DNA of 64,000 nucleotides from Acanthacorydalis orientalis (taxonomy: Eukaryota > Arthropoda > Insecta > Megaloptera > Corydalidae), in contig CM068313.1 in the NCBI GenBank assembly GCA_034766995.1, positions 18,240,512-18,304,511 of the forward strand, in the 5' to 3' direction. A program made the translations under genes and the position numbers. Shown one piece after another: positions 10,377 to 22,859 of this stretch. The notes under the pieces were generated by a model. The model did no database searches and had not been told where the DNA came from. It saw nothing but the letters and a program-made list of their open reading frames with translations. Numbering within the stretch: the first letter of the stretch is position 1; each line of letters begins with the position of its first letter.

Positions 10377-11450
10377 TAAGGTTGGTGTAAAAATAATTGC
10401 GGTTTTTATGTATCGAGTATAAAGACACATATATCTGTGAAAAATTTGTATTAATGAATAATTGTCATGTGATTGAATAATTTATCGGGGACAGGTCCGA
10501 AAAATAAAGTAAGTGAAGTAATGTTTCATAATCCAGTTCATTTAATTTTTTTAAAGGTATTTGTGGGATCTATAGTTGGGTATTGTCATGAAGAAAATGC
10601 TACATCTCATGCATTTTTCAATTTCCTGTCAATATTGTTCTGCTGTTACTGTTTCGCTAGGATTTAAGAAGTGTAGTGAATACCACTTTTCCGACCACCA
10701 AACAGTGATCATGATCTTTTTTTCATGAAGCTTCAGTTTAAGAAACTGTTTTGATGCTTCTCCTCGATCTAGCCACTGTCATGAATGTTTCCGATTGTTG
10801 TAGAGAATCCACTTTTCATCACATGTGATAATGTGATCAAGAAAGAGATCATTTTTGTTACGCAAAAGAAGTGCAGAGAGTCTTTGTATCATCTAAATGC
10901 TTGATATTTGTTTAGTTTATATGGCACCCATTTATCCACCTTTTTTGTTTTTCCAGTTAGGCTCAAATGTCGAACAACTGTTGAATAATCAACATTGAAT
11001 TATTCTGCCACCTCTCGATTTGTTTTACGTGGGTCCGCTTCAATAATGGTTCTTAAATCAATTTTGCCTAAAGCTGAAGTACGTCCACGACCCTCCTTAT
11101 CATTCATGTTTTCGTTTCTATTACGAAAATTTTGGTACCAGTGTTGAGCTCTACGTTCACTAATTGGCTCTTTGCAAAAACAAATTTGATACTTTGATCA
11201 GTTTCTGTTGCTTTGCGTTCCCATTTAAACTCATACAACAGAATCGCGAGAATTTACCTTTTTCTACAACTAATTTAAGAGGTTATATCAAACAATAATA
11301 AAGAATGAAAACCATAGACATAAACCATGAAATTAGTACTGCTAATTTACATTCATGTATTACACGAATATAACAAAAGATAATGATAACTAGAAAAATC
11401 AGCGCCAAACACAAAATGATAAAAACCGAAATTATTTTGCATCAACCATA
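10377..11450 (-). mobile_element. mariner transposon, decayed but with both ends
   Basis: The left end reads TAAGGTTGGTGTAAAAATAA and continues TTGCGGTTTT. The right end read inward is TATGGTTGATGCAAAATAAT and continues TTCGGTTTTT. These inverted repeats are close to the TTAGGTTGGTGCAAAAG-type ends known from Hsmar1/MADE1 and relatives. TA flanks both ends, although the surrounding (TA)n makes this uninformative. The element is about 1.07 kb, a little shorter than a full mariner, and encodes one transposase pseudogene on the minus strand. It is inserted within a (TA)n microsatellite, with TA tracts on both sides. Confidence 0.85.
10450..11266 (-). pseudogene. mariner (DD34D) transposase pseudogene
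   Basis: Read on the minus strand, the N-terminal HTH region is recognisable as ILLYEFKWERKATET and, after a frameshift, CKEPISERRAQHWYQNFRNR. It continues with ADPRKTNREVAE, an internal stop, and VDYSTVVRHLSLTGKTKKVD followed by KWVPY, the conserved second helix-turn-helix and linker. The catalytic domain shows ITCDEKWILYNN (first Asp present), TVWWS, LHDN (second Asp present) and SDLSPINY, where the third Asp, expected 35 residues after the second, is Asn. About 60 C-terminal codons appear deleted before the terminal repeat. Several frameshifts and stops confirm inactivity. In active relatives this enzyme cuts and pastes the element at TA sites. The plus-strand open frame 10473-10667 is an antisense shadow. 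Confidence 0.88.
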
Positions 11451-11464
11451 TATATATACATATA

Positions 11465-11509
<45 letters not shown>

Positions 11510-11514
11510 ATATA
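11451..11514. repeat. (TA)n microsatellite at mariner right flank
   Basis: An interrupted TA tract directly abuts the mariner terminus and is the counterpart of the tract on its left side. Confidence 0.9.
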
Positions 11515-12644
11515 CTATTAAAATATATATACTATTTAAATAGTCGAACAATAACAAAACAGTTATAGTCAACTTTAACAATAGTTAAACATTTCAAACT
11601 CCGTACAACACAAACAACTACTATTAAATTAAATTCAGATATAATACTAAATGGTAGTATAAAGAAAGATACGTCACGTTTTATTTTTCTATTATTTGTA
11701 CGGGCCAATTAGAACTAACCGCATCTAAACGCAATTATCTATAAATGAATGTAACTAATTACAATTAAGCTGCTATAAGGACACAGACAGCCGCAGAGAC
11801 GCTTGACACGCCGTATTTTATTTCCGCACTTTATTACATAAACGAAAACTATTTCAATCGTGCTCATCAAAGCTGTTTTCATTTTCAAACGCTCTCTGTT
11901 AAATTAATTAACGTTTTAAATACTTTCTCAAAAATTATTCGCATCGCGTGAATAAAGTTCGTATTTCTTTTTAAAGCCGAAAACATGAAATTGAATTATT
12001 GTAGGAAACATTTTTTCTTATATTTTTAAATTCAATGTATACAGATGTTTTATGAATCAGTAATGGGAATAGATAAAGTAATATTTATTTATATGAAGTA
12101 AGAATGATATTCGGTTATATATTGAAGTTTAATTCTATGCATATTTACAATCGAACAGATTTATTTATCAAACATCGAAAATTATTCTAAAATTTCACTG
12201 TATATTGTTTTAATTAGTTATTTAGTAACTGTGTCTCATTGTATTCTGAAAATAGTATAAAACATTAATTAAAAATATGAGTTTCTCTATAGGTAAATAA
12301 TGTTAAGAATTAATGTATTTTTTATTGAACAATTAAGTTTCATATCGATTCCATAATCATATATTTTAATGCAAATGACTATATTCACGAAAAAAATTGA
12401 TTTTCTTAGTTTCATTTTCAAAACATTATAAGTACGTTTATTTATTAAGTGAAACAATATTTTGATAATATACTATTTGACATTAAAATATAACTATATT
12501 AACCTAATAATGTAACTAAATATATTTTACTTCAATTTTTCAAAAATATATTAACTACTTAAATAAAAGCAGAGCGAAACTAAAGTAAAAATTGACTTTT
12601 TTATACAAGCTTAACAGTAAGTATTGTTTTATTTATGTTTATAC

Positions 12645-12706
<62 letters not shown>

Positions 12707-13474
12707 TATGTATATATATATATATATAATTATTATTATCATTTATTACGTTTTTAAATCTCTTCTCATATTTTGATAATTAATTCATTAGTAGTTGCTC
12801 ACCTTAGTGTCATTGTAAAATGTTATGAAATATTATGTGACCTCTAAAAATAAAATTAATTATTTATAGAATTATATAAAAATGTACGGCTATATTTACT
12901 TGAGAAAGTGTATATTTCTAGTCGAGAAACAAGTTTGTAATTAACACATTTATACAATATTTGTCAATGAATTTCATACTTTGAATATGACTGCAAGTAC
13001 AAATAATTTAGTTAAATTAATATAATTTAAAACGGAAAACAAGTTTGTATATATATATATATATATATATATAATGATTATATTATTTAAGACATTTTAT
13101 AAACATTTAAAAAAATTCTCACTTTAATTACAAACAGAAAAATCCTAACATCTTCAAAAAACAATATCATTAAAAGAATAAATAATATGAGAATAATAAC
13201 ATACACACAAACACACACACACATAAGTCAAAAGTCAGTTGGCACATTTACTGTATAAAAAATAATAAGATTTCTTGTTTTAATTGCTCTAAATATTTAT
13301 CCTGAATTATTTTGATAATGGATATATACCTCAAATTAAATCAGATTCTTACTGACACATTTTTTTTTTTGATTCTAGTAATTAGAAAGTATTTCCGTTC
13401 TTGTACTATTTAATTTCACAAATTGTGTATAAATCAACTTTTATAGAAGAGATGCAGATATACATACACACACA

Positions 13475-13528
<54 letters not shown>

Positions 13529-13799
13529 TATATGTAATATTTTTATTTATGTAAGTGAGTATAATAGTATAAAAATAGTTTAATTAAAAATATATTAGAT
13601 ATTTCATAAATGAAATAATATAAACAGACATTTCACTAATGTTTTTATAATTATAAATGAAAAATTACTTTAAAATCAATATTAATTTTTAATTAATGTC
13701 CAACATCAGATTCAAATAAAAATGCGTATAGCAGTCATCTGTATATATTAATATGTATAAAATTTGAGCAAAAAAATATATATGTATCTCCAATATAAA
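11515..13799. other. AT-rich non-coding stretch with several microsatellites
   Basis: Repeats lie at 12641-12728 (CATA then TA), 13049-13072 (TA), 13200-13225 (CA) and 13461-13534 (CA then TA). A less AT-rich patch near 11760-11890 shows no recognisable coding or RNA motif. Confidence 0.65.
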
Positions 13800-14016
13800 A
13801 CGTACAGTACACGCGAATCCGGCCCACGCTCTTTCCTTTCCTTTAAAGATACAACATGGTGTATGAATGAAGTATGAGGGATGATATAGCAGCCTCCTTT
13901 GTTCCATGTTCCAGTTTAAGCTATCATACACATCCAGACGTAAGATGTGCTCTGCGCAAAACGTGATTTCGACGTTCTCCAATATGATAAAACGAGCACT
14001 GAACGACGGTAATTAT
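13800..14016 (-). other. Unrecognised protein-like open frame in GC-richer patch
   Basis: This minus-strand frame is open from a stop just before 14016 and continues to 13689. Its first 70 or so codons use far more G and C than the surroundings. Segments read ENVEITFCAEHILRLDVYDS, LNWNMEQRRLLYHPSYF and IFKGKERAWAGFACTVRF; after that the frame runs into AT-rich low-complexity sequence. There is no ATG near the open end (the first in-frame ATG is internal), so it would have to be an exon or a decayed fragment. I do not recognise a domain. It could be a fossil of a transposon open frame, a host exon or a chance open frame. Confidence 0.25.
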
Positions 14017-14290
14017 AAAAGCATATGATCATTAGAACAATATGACAGTGTTCTCGATTAACTTAGTCTCGCACACTAGAGTGTTATCTTGAAACATCTT
14101 TATCTATTTTCAAGCACTGAGAAATTGTAGTAATGGTTACGATACAGACTTGAATGTAATGGATGCTGTCATAAATGATTCAGTGAAGATGGATGGTATA
14201 AAATTCATTAAACACTCAAATTTTTATGTATTTTTTTTAACGTTTCGAAAAGATGGTTATGCAATAGATTTCTTTAAATATTCGTTCTAT

Positions 14291-14325
14291 ATACATATAC
14301 ATACATACCATACATACATACAAAC

Positions 14326-14370
<45 letters not shown>

Positions 14371-14377
14371 TCATATA
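14291..14377. repeat. (CATA)n-(TA)n microsatellite
   Basis: Tetranucleotide CATA units, interrupted twice by CAAACC-like changes, pass into TA repeats. Confidence 0.92.
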
Positions 14378-14413
14378 TTTTATTTGTTTTCAGTCGTCTG
14401 AACCAATATGAAT

Positions 14414-14441
14414 ATATTTTCTATAAGTTCACGAATAGGTA

Positions 14442-14473
<32 letters not shown>

Positions 14474-14502
14474 GACCTATTTGTGAACTTATAGAAAAAT
14501 AT
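14414..14502. repeat. Inverted repeat flanking a (TA)n core
   Basis: The left arm (14414-14440) and right arm (14475-14502) are complementary over 27 bp with one mismatch and one extra base. The left arm contains CTATAAGTTCACGAATAGGT. The 34-bp loop is almost entirely TA repeats. It can form a cruciform or long hairpin. No target duplication was identified. Confidence 0.8.
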
Positions 14503-15862
14503 AAATGTTAAAATATAAATATAAATGTTATATGAACGATAAAGGTAAATTAAACCTAAAACCCAAACATAAGATCTATACATTTCATTTTTAATTAAAT
14601 ATTCAAACTAACAGTTTATTCCTAATAAAAAATTTAGAGAATTCTTCAGTATATAATTTTAATTATAATGTGTCCCAATTTCATTTATTCTCGCATATTA
14701 AAATAAGTGTAATATATGATAAAATTAAATCTGAGTTGTATTAATTTGTGAATAACTTCACATATATATATATTTGACTTATGTCTAAATATAAATTTGA
14801 AATTTTACATATTTCATCTGATAAAAAAATTACAAAACTTAAGAACTGTGTCTATTTTTGAGAGTAAATATCAAATAGGTCAACTTTAAATGAAATGGCG
14901 CTACAAAATAACTGTCACAAATAGTAAAAGCGAGTTGTAATATATTATGGTAGGTTTATTTTTAAACCACACTATTTCATTAAGAGTAAGTAATGGTTAT
15001 AGTCTCTTACTATAGTTGTTCTTTCTTCCCAAGGAGAATAATGAAATAGACGTACATTAACAACAAAGATCTACTCAAACACTCAAAGTCAGTCAGGCAA
15101 ACATAATATAGCGAAAAGCATTTTTAACGAAAAAACACTCGTTTCCACTTAAAATGTAATTATTTTATGATGAACGATATAAAGTTATCATTTCCTATTT
15201 TCGGTTGATATAATTTAAATGATATATATTTGTAGAAAAATATTTTTTTTTAAATTATGTACTATAATACTAATGCTTTTCACGTATCAAATTTCATCTA
15301 CACATTATAAGTGCCAATTTTCATACAAAAAATTTAAATTTATTACAATGTTTGTATGAACTTTTATCTTTTCTAAAATATAATATTTTTGAGGTTCAAA
15401 AATTTTGTATTACCAACTATAAAATATATGTGATTTTTTTTTCTATTCAGAAAGTAATATCAATTCAAAATTAACAAAAAAACACTACATTATTTACTGC
15501 AAATTAACTAAAATTTAAACTCTTTTCGATGTATGAATTACAAACTTTTTTTATCAAATATAATTCTCCTCACAAGTATTTTTTTCTATATGAAATAATT
15601 ATTTTTAAATTGAAGTTTTGACAAAATCGTGACCATCTAAAATTACTTAACGAATACTATAACAAAATATCTTGGAAAACCTTCACCTTAATAAACATTT
15701 ATGGTTGTATTTTTTAATACTTAAATGTTGTTTCTATAATAGATTTATTACAAAAACCTTTCAAATTTAACACCACGAAATCGTCACTAAAACAAAGTGT
15801 TAATTTTATGTAAATTAAATAATGAAATTATGGTGCAATTATTTTTTTATACGGCTTGTAAC

Positions 15863-15927
<65 letters not shown>

Positions 15928-16750
15928 TACGTATATAATTTTTACATTACAATTTAAATTAAATGATTGATCATTTATATATGACTGTCAGACAAATATT
16001 AGTTTCATTAAATATCAACGAATCAAAACAATTAATAAAAATTGATACTAAATTATAAAAACCAATAAATTGTAAATTAATATGAAACAAAATATATATC
16101 AAATACCTATTTTAATATTAGTTTAACAACATTTTATAAAGAGATTTAATTAATTTCAACATTTATCAAAAAACATTTTGTTTATTACTTTATTATATAC
16201 TAAATTTAAGTAACGATAATTACATAAATATTATATTAGTTAAATATGTATATGTATATATATATATATATCTGTATAAGAGTCGTTTATTTATTTATTA
16301 TTTAATAATTTATTTGTAAATAAAGCGTTCTTTATCTCTATGACATAAAAATACGCAACGAGATGAAAGGAATTATAATTAAAATTAAAATGTAAAAATA
16401 ATTAATTAGAATTACGTTTTTTAAGATATCTTTTTTAATTATACTGCAATAATAATGATTAGTTTTAATTATTCGTATACGTGATTTTTGTTGACTTCTA
16501 TTTTTAATCGAAAAGTAATTAAAAATGACTTAGTTAATACTTAAAATATTTCACTGATTTTTCTTACCAGAAATAGTAATGAAGACGCAATTAGATACTT
16601 ACCTGAAATAAAAATATTTTATTAATTAAAAAAATACATGAATAATTAAATATAACGTAACATTTTTCATAACTTTACATTTGTATTTTATTCTTGTAAA
16701 CACCATTTGTCAAAAGTGTGTATCAGACGAAGGTAAAGAATAAAACATTG

Positions 16751-16800
<50 letters not shown>

Positions 16801-17311
16801 ATGTACACAAAATCAATGTTTTACATTTAAAAAAAATATAAATTATTCGTATTGTGTCATTAAAAAATTCAACTCATTGTTTTGTATTAATTCAGAATGA
16901 ATTTAAACGAATTTTACCGACAGTGAATGTGAAATGCTTTACTTAAAATGGTAAAAATATAATAATTTTGAGACTGTAGCTAAATTCTTTAGCAAATGAA
17001 TTGGACCAAACGGTCAACATCGGACCAGTCTATTTTAATCGTTTTATACACATTCCAATGACGATGATATCCTGCCATTTTTTTATTGTTTTTATTCTTC
17101 CTAAAATCATATTTCCTCTTACTCTACTCTCAATATGATGCTCTGTTTTTTAAATAATCATAAGTCGATGCAAATATACTTGATGTTGAACATTTTCACA
17201 AAAATATAATAGTATTTGAGCTCGTGTTTTATTGAAAAAAATAAAAATGTTTGAAAAAAATGTTTATGATACAATAAAATATTTAGTTTATATTATAATT
17301 TTAATCATTGA

Positions 17312-17368
<57 letters not shown>

Positions 17369-18888
17369 ACTAAATTTATCTATTTGTCAATTTTCCAGTA
17401 TTATAAATTTATTACAATGAATATTTAAAGTAAATATATTAATATAAACAATAACAAATACAATCGACAACTCTTCATCCAAAAGTCTTCGGGACATATG
17501 TGTTTCAGAATGTTGAGAATTTCAGAACAATGCTACAGATTAGATTGTATTAATACAATAGTATTGAAATATAAGAATAAATACATAAAGACAGAATAAC
17601 TATATTCCTGCAATTATTTTTATGGAAGTAACTATATTCATACAATTTATTTATAAGAAAAACTTTCAATAAAATTCTAAACATATACAAACAATGCTAG
17701 CGATACGATATACATGATTTAAATTATATTATATCTAACATAAAGAATTTGTAAAAGATTCAGTTTAAAAACAAATAGTTTTTCTGTATCTTAGTGCTCT
17801 ATGAATAATAGCATAACCATCGAAATGGATACAAACAACAATCAAAACAAAATGATTAATAATCAATTATTGAAAATTTTTGAATAGGAATGCTTTGTAT
17901 GCTTCTTAGCGAATGAGAGTTTTATTTCTGAAAATCCAAGATGCATTTTACACTTTTTAGAAAAGTAAATGTGACATTGAAAAAAAACATTAGTCCTTGA
18001 ATCATATAAATATACATTTCTATCTTATCTTGGATTTGTATGCATATAAATTACTTAATTTTAAAATTAAAATGTGAGATAATACAAACACAATAAAAAC
18101 AAACCTCAATTATAATTTATTTCATAAGATGAAAATTCTGTTCTCCTGCATGAAAATTATTAATAAGAACAATGCAATAATATTATCTGATAACCAAACT
18201 AATGAATTGAATATTTAATGGTAAAGTTATAATCTAACAATTTTATATTAATAGGATTACGATTAACAAAAAACGATGGTAAAAGTTATATATAGTTAAT
18301 ATTATTTCCTAGTGAGTTAATGAAAATATATTGTTCTAAGTCAAGATAAACCCAACAAAAGAATTAAAGATATGTAAACTTTTTCATGAAATTTACAGAA
18401 AACGAAAACGAAAACAGATCACAAATTAAGATAAAAATAGCAAAAAAATTATTTTAATTCTAAAACCGTTAATTTTTCAATAAGAATATGAAAAAAACTA
18501 ATATTTAAATAGGTAATTCTGTTTGTTATCAAATCTCACATCAATTAAAAAATCCTAATATTATACAGTTTCGAGCTCCTTAAATCACACTGTAATTAAA
18601 AAAAAATTTAAGTAAATTCGTTTATGTAAATGTCGCGACAATTTATGTTAACGGGGCTAATTTCGTACTCTGAAGAAAACCGTACCAGTTGTGCGAAATA
18701 CATCCGCAAAATACCTAAAAGGTATTTTCTTCTAAAGTACTTGAATAAAGAACTGTTATTTTTAGTACATAACATACATACATATTTAAAGGAGACAAAT
18801 ACATGAGAATTTATTTGCATACATGAATACATTTAATTTTCATATGCATGTAAGTACTTATGATTTAGTAATTACAAAAACTGGAATG

Positions 18889-18942
<54 letters not shown>

Positions 18943-20070
18943 GGGCACTTAATGACCTTATTTACGTAAATGTTATGAAATAATCGAATAAATCAATACA
19001 CTTTATATTTACGTGAATAAATATAATTTAAGTGGATTGCTTTCAATCTGTCGTAAGTAGTTTTATATTGTCGAGTGATCCTCCGTCTTTATATACTTGT
19101 AGCTGTAAAATTTACACCCGTTTTCACAAATACAATTTCATTTAATTAAGCGAGTACGGGTAACAACTTAAAATAAAGAACAATATTGAAAACAATGAAT
19201 TTACTTGGCTAAAATTCAGTTTTCGAAATATCTTGTTCATTAAGATAATTATTTGCAAGAAAAATAGATTCGAGAATATGAAGAATAGGATGAGAAAATT
19301 AAAATATTATTTGAATATTTTATCTATAAAAAATGATTAGTGCATTTAAGTTTTGAATAGTTACATACCATAGCATATTAATGATAGAAAAAATTATGTA
19401 CTTTAAAAATAAATATTATTTCGATACAAAAAGTGATGGTTGTTTTAAACATACAGTGTTTTTGTTAAGTAAATTACATAATAAGAAAAAATGTTTTTTA
19501 TTAATTTTGTACATAGATGTTTGCAATTTAGACTATAAAATCTAAATTTCATTCTGAAATAAGACAAACGAAATACTGAATAAATATATTTTTGTGTAAA
19601 TTATATAATAAATTTCTTTTTGAGAAAAAAGAAAATATAAATTCCAAATTCTTAATTAAAATTTATTCATTAATCAGAACCATAAATGATTTTATCAATA
19701 AAATATTTTTATTAAGAAAATTAACTCATTTTATTTATAAGTGTTTCAATAAATGTATTTCTATAATTAATGATAAAGTAATTACGAAGAGGCTTAAATA
19801 AGGATTATAATATCTGAACCTAAAACGAAATTTGTCTATACAGAGACAAACAAAATACTCACATAAAATCAATATCGTTCATTTTGTGTTACTAAATATT
19901 CTTTTAATTTTTGTAATACTCTTTCTAGAAACATAATTATAAAAACTGAAAGTTTTAAAAAGAACGGTAATTAAGTATGCGTGTGTGTATATATATATAT
20001 ATATGTATGTATGTAAAGTGATGTACAGATGCAAAAAATATTTATGTGTGCACACATGATCTATAAATTT
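14503..20070. other. AT-rich non-coding stretch with microsatellites
   Basis: Tracts lie at 15866-15924 (TA), 16248-16271 (TA), 16750-16804 (TA then TG), 17314-17366 (TA), 18892-18940 (TA) and 19979-20015 (TG, TA, TATG). The open frames at 18608-18832 and 19592-19801 have background composition and no visible motif. Confidence 0.65.
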
Positions 20071-20307
20071 GAAGTTGTGGTCTAGTAGATAACACGACAG
20101 CTTGGTGACAAATGGGTTGAAAGATCAGCTCTCGATCCGAGATTCTTTTTATTAGGAAAATGGTTTATCTCAGCTCTCACAAGAACGTAGTTCTTAACAC
20201 CCTCGAATCACTGAAGCAATAAAAGTTACGGAAGTTTAATCAAAATACTTAGAGAGGTAACGAACGACCGAATAGAAAGATTCTATTTTGTGACAGTATT
20301 ATATTAG
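20071..20307 (+). mobile_element. tRNA-derived SINE-like insertion
   Basis: The head carries a box A-like TGGTCTAGTAGAT (20078-20090). About 50 bp later comes a box B-like GCTCTCGATCC (20128-20138), the internal RNA polymerase III promoter layout of a tRNA. The body is less AT-rich than its surroundings, shows no open frame, and ends at a CATACATA/(TA)n tract starting near 20308 that may be its simple-repeat tail. Only one copy is visible here, so the 3' boundary is a guess. A degenerate tRNA pseudogene is an alternative. Confidence 0.42.
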
Positions 20308-20316
20308 TATACATAC

Positions 20317-20368
<52 letters not shown>
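20308..20368. repeat. CATACATA-(TA)n tract, possible SINE tail
   Basis: A TACATACATAAA lead-in is followed by a long pure TA run directly after the SINE-like body. Confidence 0.9.
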
Positions 20369-20370
<2 letters not shown>

Positions 20371-21289
20371 AATGTACATAACAAAAATTACAGTCGTTTT
20401 AAGTTATAATAATCTAAAAGAATGTATTAAAGAAAAATATCAAAACAATTATAGGTCGAAAAAACATATAACATTCCACATATAAAGGAACACATACGTA
20501 TCAATGTTAAAAAACTTCTTTATTAAAAGACCAGAACATAAGATCCGCTATAACCTGTTTAGATTTTTTGCTGTCTATCTATATTTAAATTTTTTGAGTG
20601 TTAAACATACAGTGACTAACATAATACTACTGAACCACACACCTGTTTTAATCCATTCAACACACAGAATTGTGTTCACTTCAAATAGACACGATAGTTT
20701 TGCTTGATATTTTTATATCGTTAAGTTATATATTCAAGCCAACATATTCGCATATATGCATGTGGGTGTATATAGATATATATAATATTTTGTTTTAAAA
20801 ATTATCGATGATATTAGATTACATAAAAATTTTTATTTCAAAAGCAACTACAGTAGTTGTTCACTCGACAGTAAACTCTTGATACCGGATTTAAAAACAT
20901 GAAATTTTAAAATAGCAGTTGTAATATAAAATAAATATTAAAAGGTTTAATAAGTAATACTAAGTCAAACAAATAGAGTTTGTTCTAGTTTCAAAGACTA
21001 CGAGAAATTTATGTTTTTTACATTTCAGTTATTTTTATAAAAAGGAAATGGTTTCCGTTAACGAGCACAATTTATATAATAGAGAAATAATTCTATACCT
21101 TTGTTGTTCCTAGAAGAGAATTTTACTTCATTTTATTTGTATAAAAGTATTTTGTAAGCAAAAAATACATTGGAACTTAAACTTTTTATACTATAACATT
21201 ATTATTTAGCTAATTCTTTATATTTAATTAATTGTCTTTTTAATTTCATTAATTTTAATTTGTATATCATATACTGTAGTAAATTTCTA

Positions 21290-22165
21290 AGAAATAAAAT
21301 TTATATATTTTCTTCTTCGATGGCGCTGCAGCCCAAATCGAGTCTTCAATTTTCTGCCTACAGACATCCCTCTGCCCGACAGTCCTTCTCCAGTTCCTTA
21401 CTCCCAATATTCCCACTGCACCTTTCTCTACATTGGTTTTTCCATCTGAGTCTTGATTTGCCCACAGGTTTTCTCCCGCCTGGTTGTTCATTAAAGCATT
21501 TTTTGATACTCTTGAGTCCAGCATCCGCTCAGTGTAACCTGCCCATCACAGGCGGAGCATTTTTAAGACCGAAAGTTTTGTTACCTAATAGACTTTATAT
21601 AATTCAAAGTTGTAGCGTATTCTCCATATACCTTCATCGTTTATTGGCCCAAATATCCTTCTCGACATTCTTCTTTCGACGGTGTCCATCGTTTCCGCGG
21701 TCTTAGCTGACATGATCCACGATTCACCTCCATAAAATATGACAGTATGGATGAGAGTTTTATACAGTCGGATTTTGGTCTTCCTATGCACTATTTTGGA
21801 TTTTGTTACGAGAAAGAGAGCGAAATATGTTTTATTTGCTGCTACTATTCATTTTTGAACTTGTTGAGATTCCTCATTTTCATTGATGATGTTTGAGCCA
21901 AGGTATGTGAAGTTATTTACAACCCCGAAATTGTATTCATCAATGGTGACGTTTAGACCTAATCTTCTCCTCTGTCTTCTATTTTGCAGCATTAGTCTGC
22001 TTTTATTCTCATTTATTTTAAGACCAATGTCTGCTGCAGCGATCCCGAGAGATCCAAAGACTTCTTTAATAACAAGTATAGATCTTCCCATGATATTTAG
22101 GTGATCGGTATATTCCTATTTGTTGTGCTTTGTTGAGTATGGTGGAGTTTACGTTCAAAAATTTA
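21290..22165 (-). mobile_element. 5'-truncated non-LTR retrotransposon
   Basis: The segment is markedly less AT-rich than its flanks and encodes, on the minus strand, the end of a reverse transcriptase open frame. Homology starts abruptly at about 22165, as expected for 5' truncation during target-primed reverse transcription. It fades at about 21290, after the protein's C-terminus, into AT-rich sequence. No clear poly(A) or target duplication was found. Motifs fit the endonuclease/reverse-transcriptase non-LTR group common in insects. The clade (RTE-, Jockey- or CR1-like) was not resolved. Confidence 0.8.
21300..22158 (-). pseudogene. non-LTR reverse transcriptase, C-terminal remnant
   Basis: The minus strand reads VNSTILNKAQQI, then a frameshift, then YTDHLNIMGRS, where the family has the catalytic (F/Y)ADD box; here it is YTDH. 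Next come DIGLKINENKSRLM, VNNFTYLGSNI, and after a stop KIRLYKTLIHTVIFYGGESW and RRMSRRIFGPINDEGIWRIR, typical of the thumb and connecting region. After two more stops come WAGYTERMLDS and GILGVRNWRRTVGQRDVCRQ, the common C-terminal motif. Most of it is in one frame despite the stops, so decay is moderate. In intact elements this protein copies the element RNA at a nicked target. The plus-strand open frames at 21260-21706 and 21883-22104 are antisense shadows. Confidence 0.82.
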
Positions 22166-22724
22166 TATATAGTTAATGAAAAATCACCAAAAAAACTAAT
22201 TCAAGTACTTTTTTAAAAAAATTTAAAACAATTTAACTTTAACTGAAAACATGTATTCAAATAAATACATAAATAATTTAATACATTTAGTGTTACAATA
22301 ATTCTATTTTGAATATAAATAATTTTGTTGACTGAAAATTATAGATACTCTTAAATGGTAAATGATGATTGATAAATTCGAAGAAATTGATGATTAATAA
22401 ATAAATCGATTTATGTTAAAATTCATCCTAGTAGATTTGAATTATTGGACCATAAAATTTTATTAAATACCGTTTCAGAAAAAATAAAACTCTATATAAA
22501 AAAAACGTCGGTTTATACATTGAAATTACAGCAGAATCAACCATATTTAAACTACCTGCTGAAGTTGCTTAAATTATTTGATAGATATACAGTTTAACAA
22601 CAAACTTTGACATTAAGTAGAAAATTAATAAGTTTAATACAATAAAATAAGCATTGGTAAATACACTTAACCATTTTAAGTTATAATATTTTGTGTATGC
22701 AATCAATTATTAACAGAATCTTAC
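22166..22724. other. AT-rich stretch, nothing recognised
   Basis: Background composition, no long microsatellite and no recognisable motif. Confidence 0.6.
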
Positions 22725-22859
22725 ATGCTTCTGTGCACATACATAGTTGAAATACTCAAACTATTACGTCATCTATTCGGTAATGGAGAGCTAACACAAG
22801 CTATGAATCGTCAAGGGACAAACGTTGCGCGTGCTACTGGAAAACTCATCAAAGTTTAA
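22725..22859 (+). other. Small open frame (44 codons) in GC-richer patch, not recognised
   Basis: An ATG at 22725 opens 44 codons, beginning MLLCTYIVEILKLLRHLFGN and ending near NVARATGKLIKV before TAA. The same frame stays open for about 37 codons after the stop. Base composition from about 22740 to 22960 is clearly less AT-rich than the flanks. There is no recognised family. It may be a decayed transposon or host gene piece, or chance. Confidence 0.2.

Noticed and set aside
10473..10667. 64-codon plus-strand open frame
   Set aside because: It is antisense to the mariner transposase catalytic region and has no motif of its own.
13226..13257. AAGTCAAAAGTCAGTTGGCA followed by CATTTACTG, resembling a Tc1-type terminus
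   Set aside because: No matching inverted end or transposase trace was found within about 2 kb on either side.
21260..21706. 148-codon plus-strand open frame, the longest in the window
   Set aside because: It is the complement of the non-LTR reverse transcriptase C-terminus, whose minus-strand motifs are clear. The plus-strand peptide is Ser/Pro/Leu-rich shadow.
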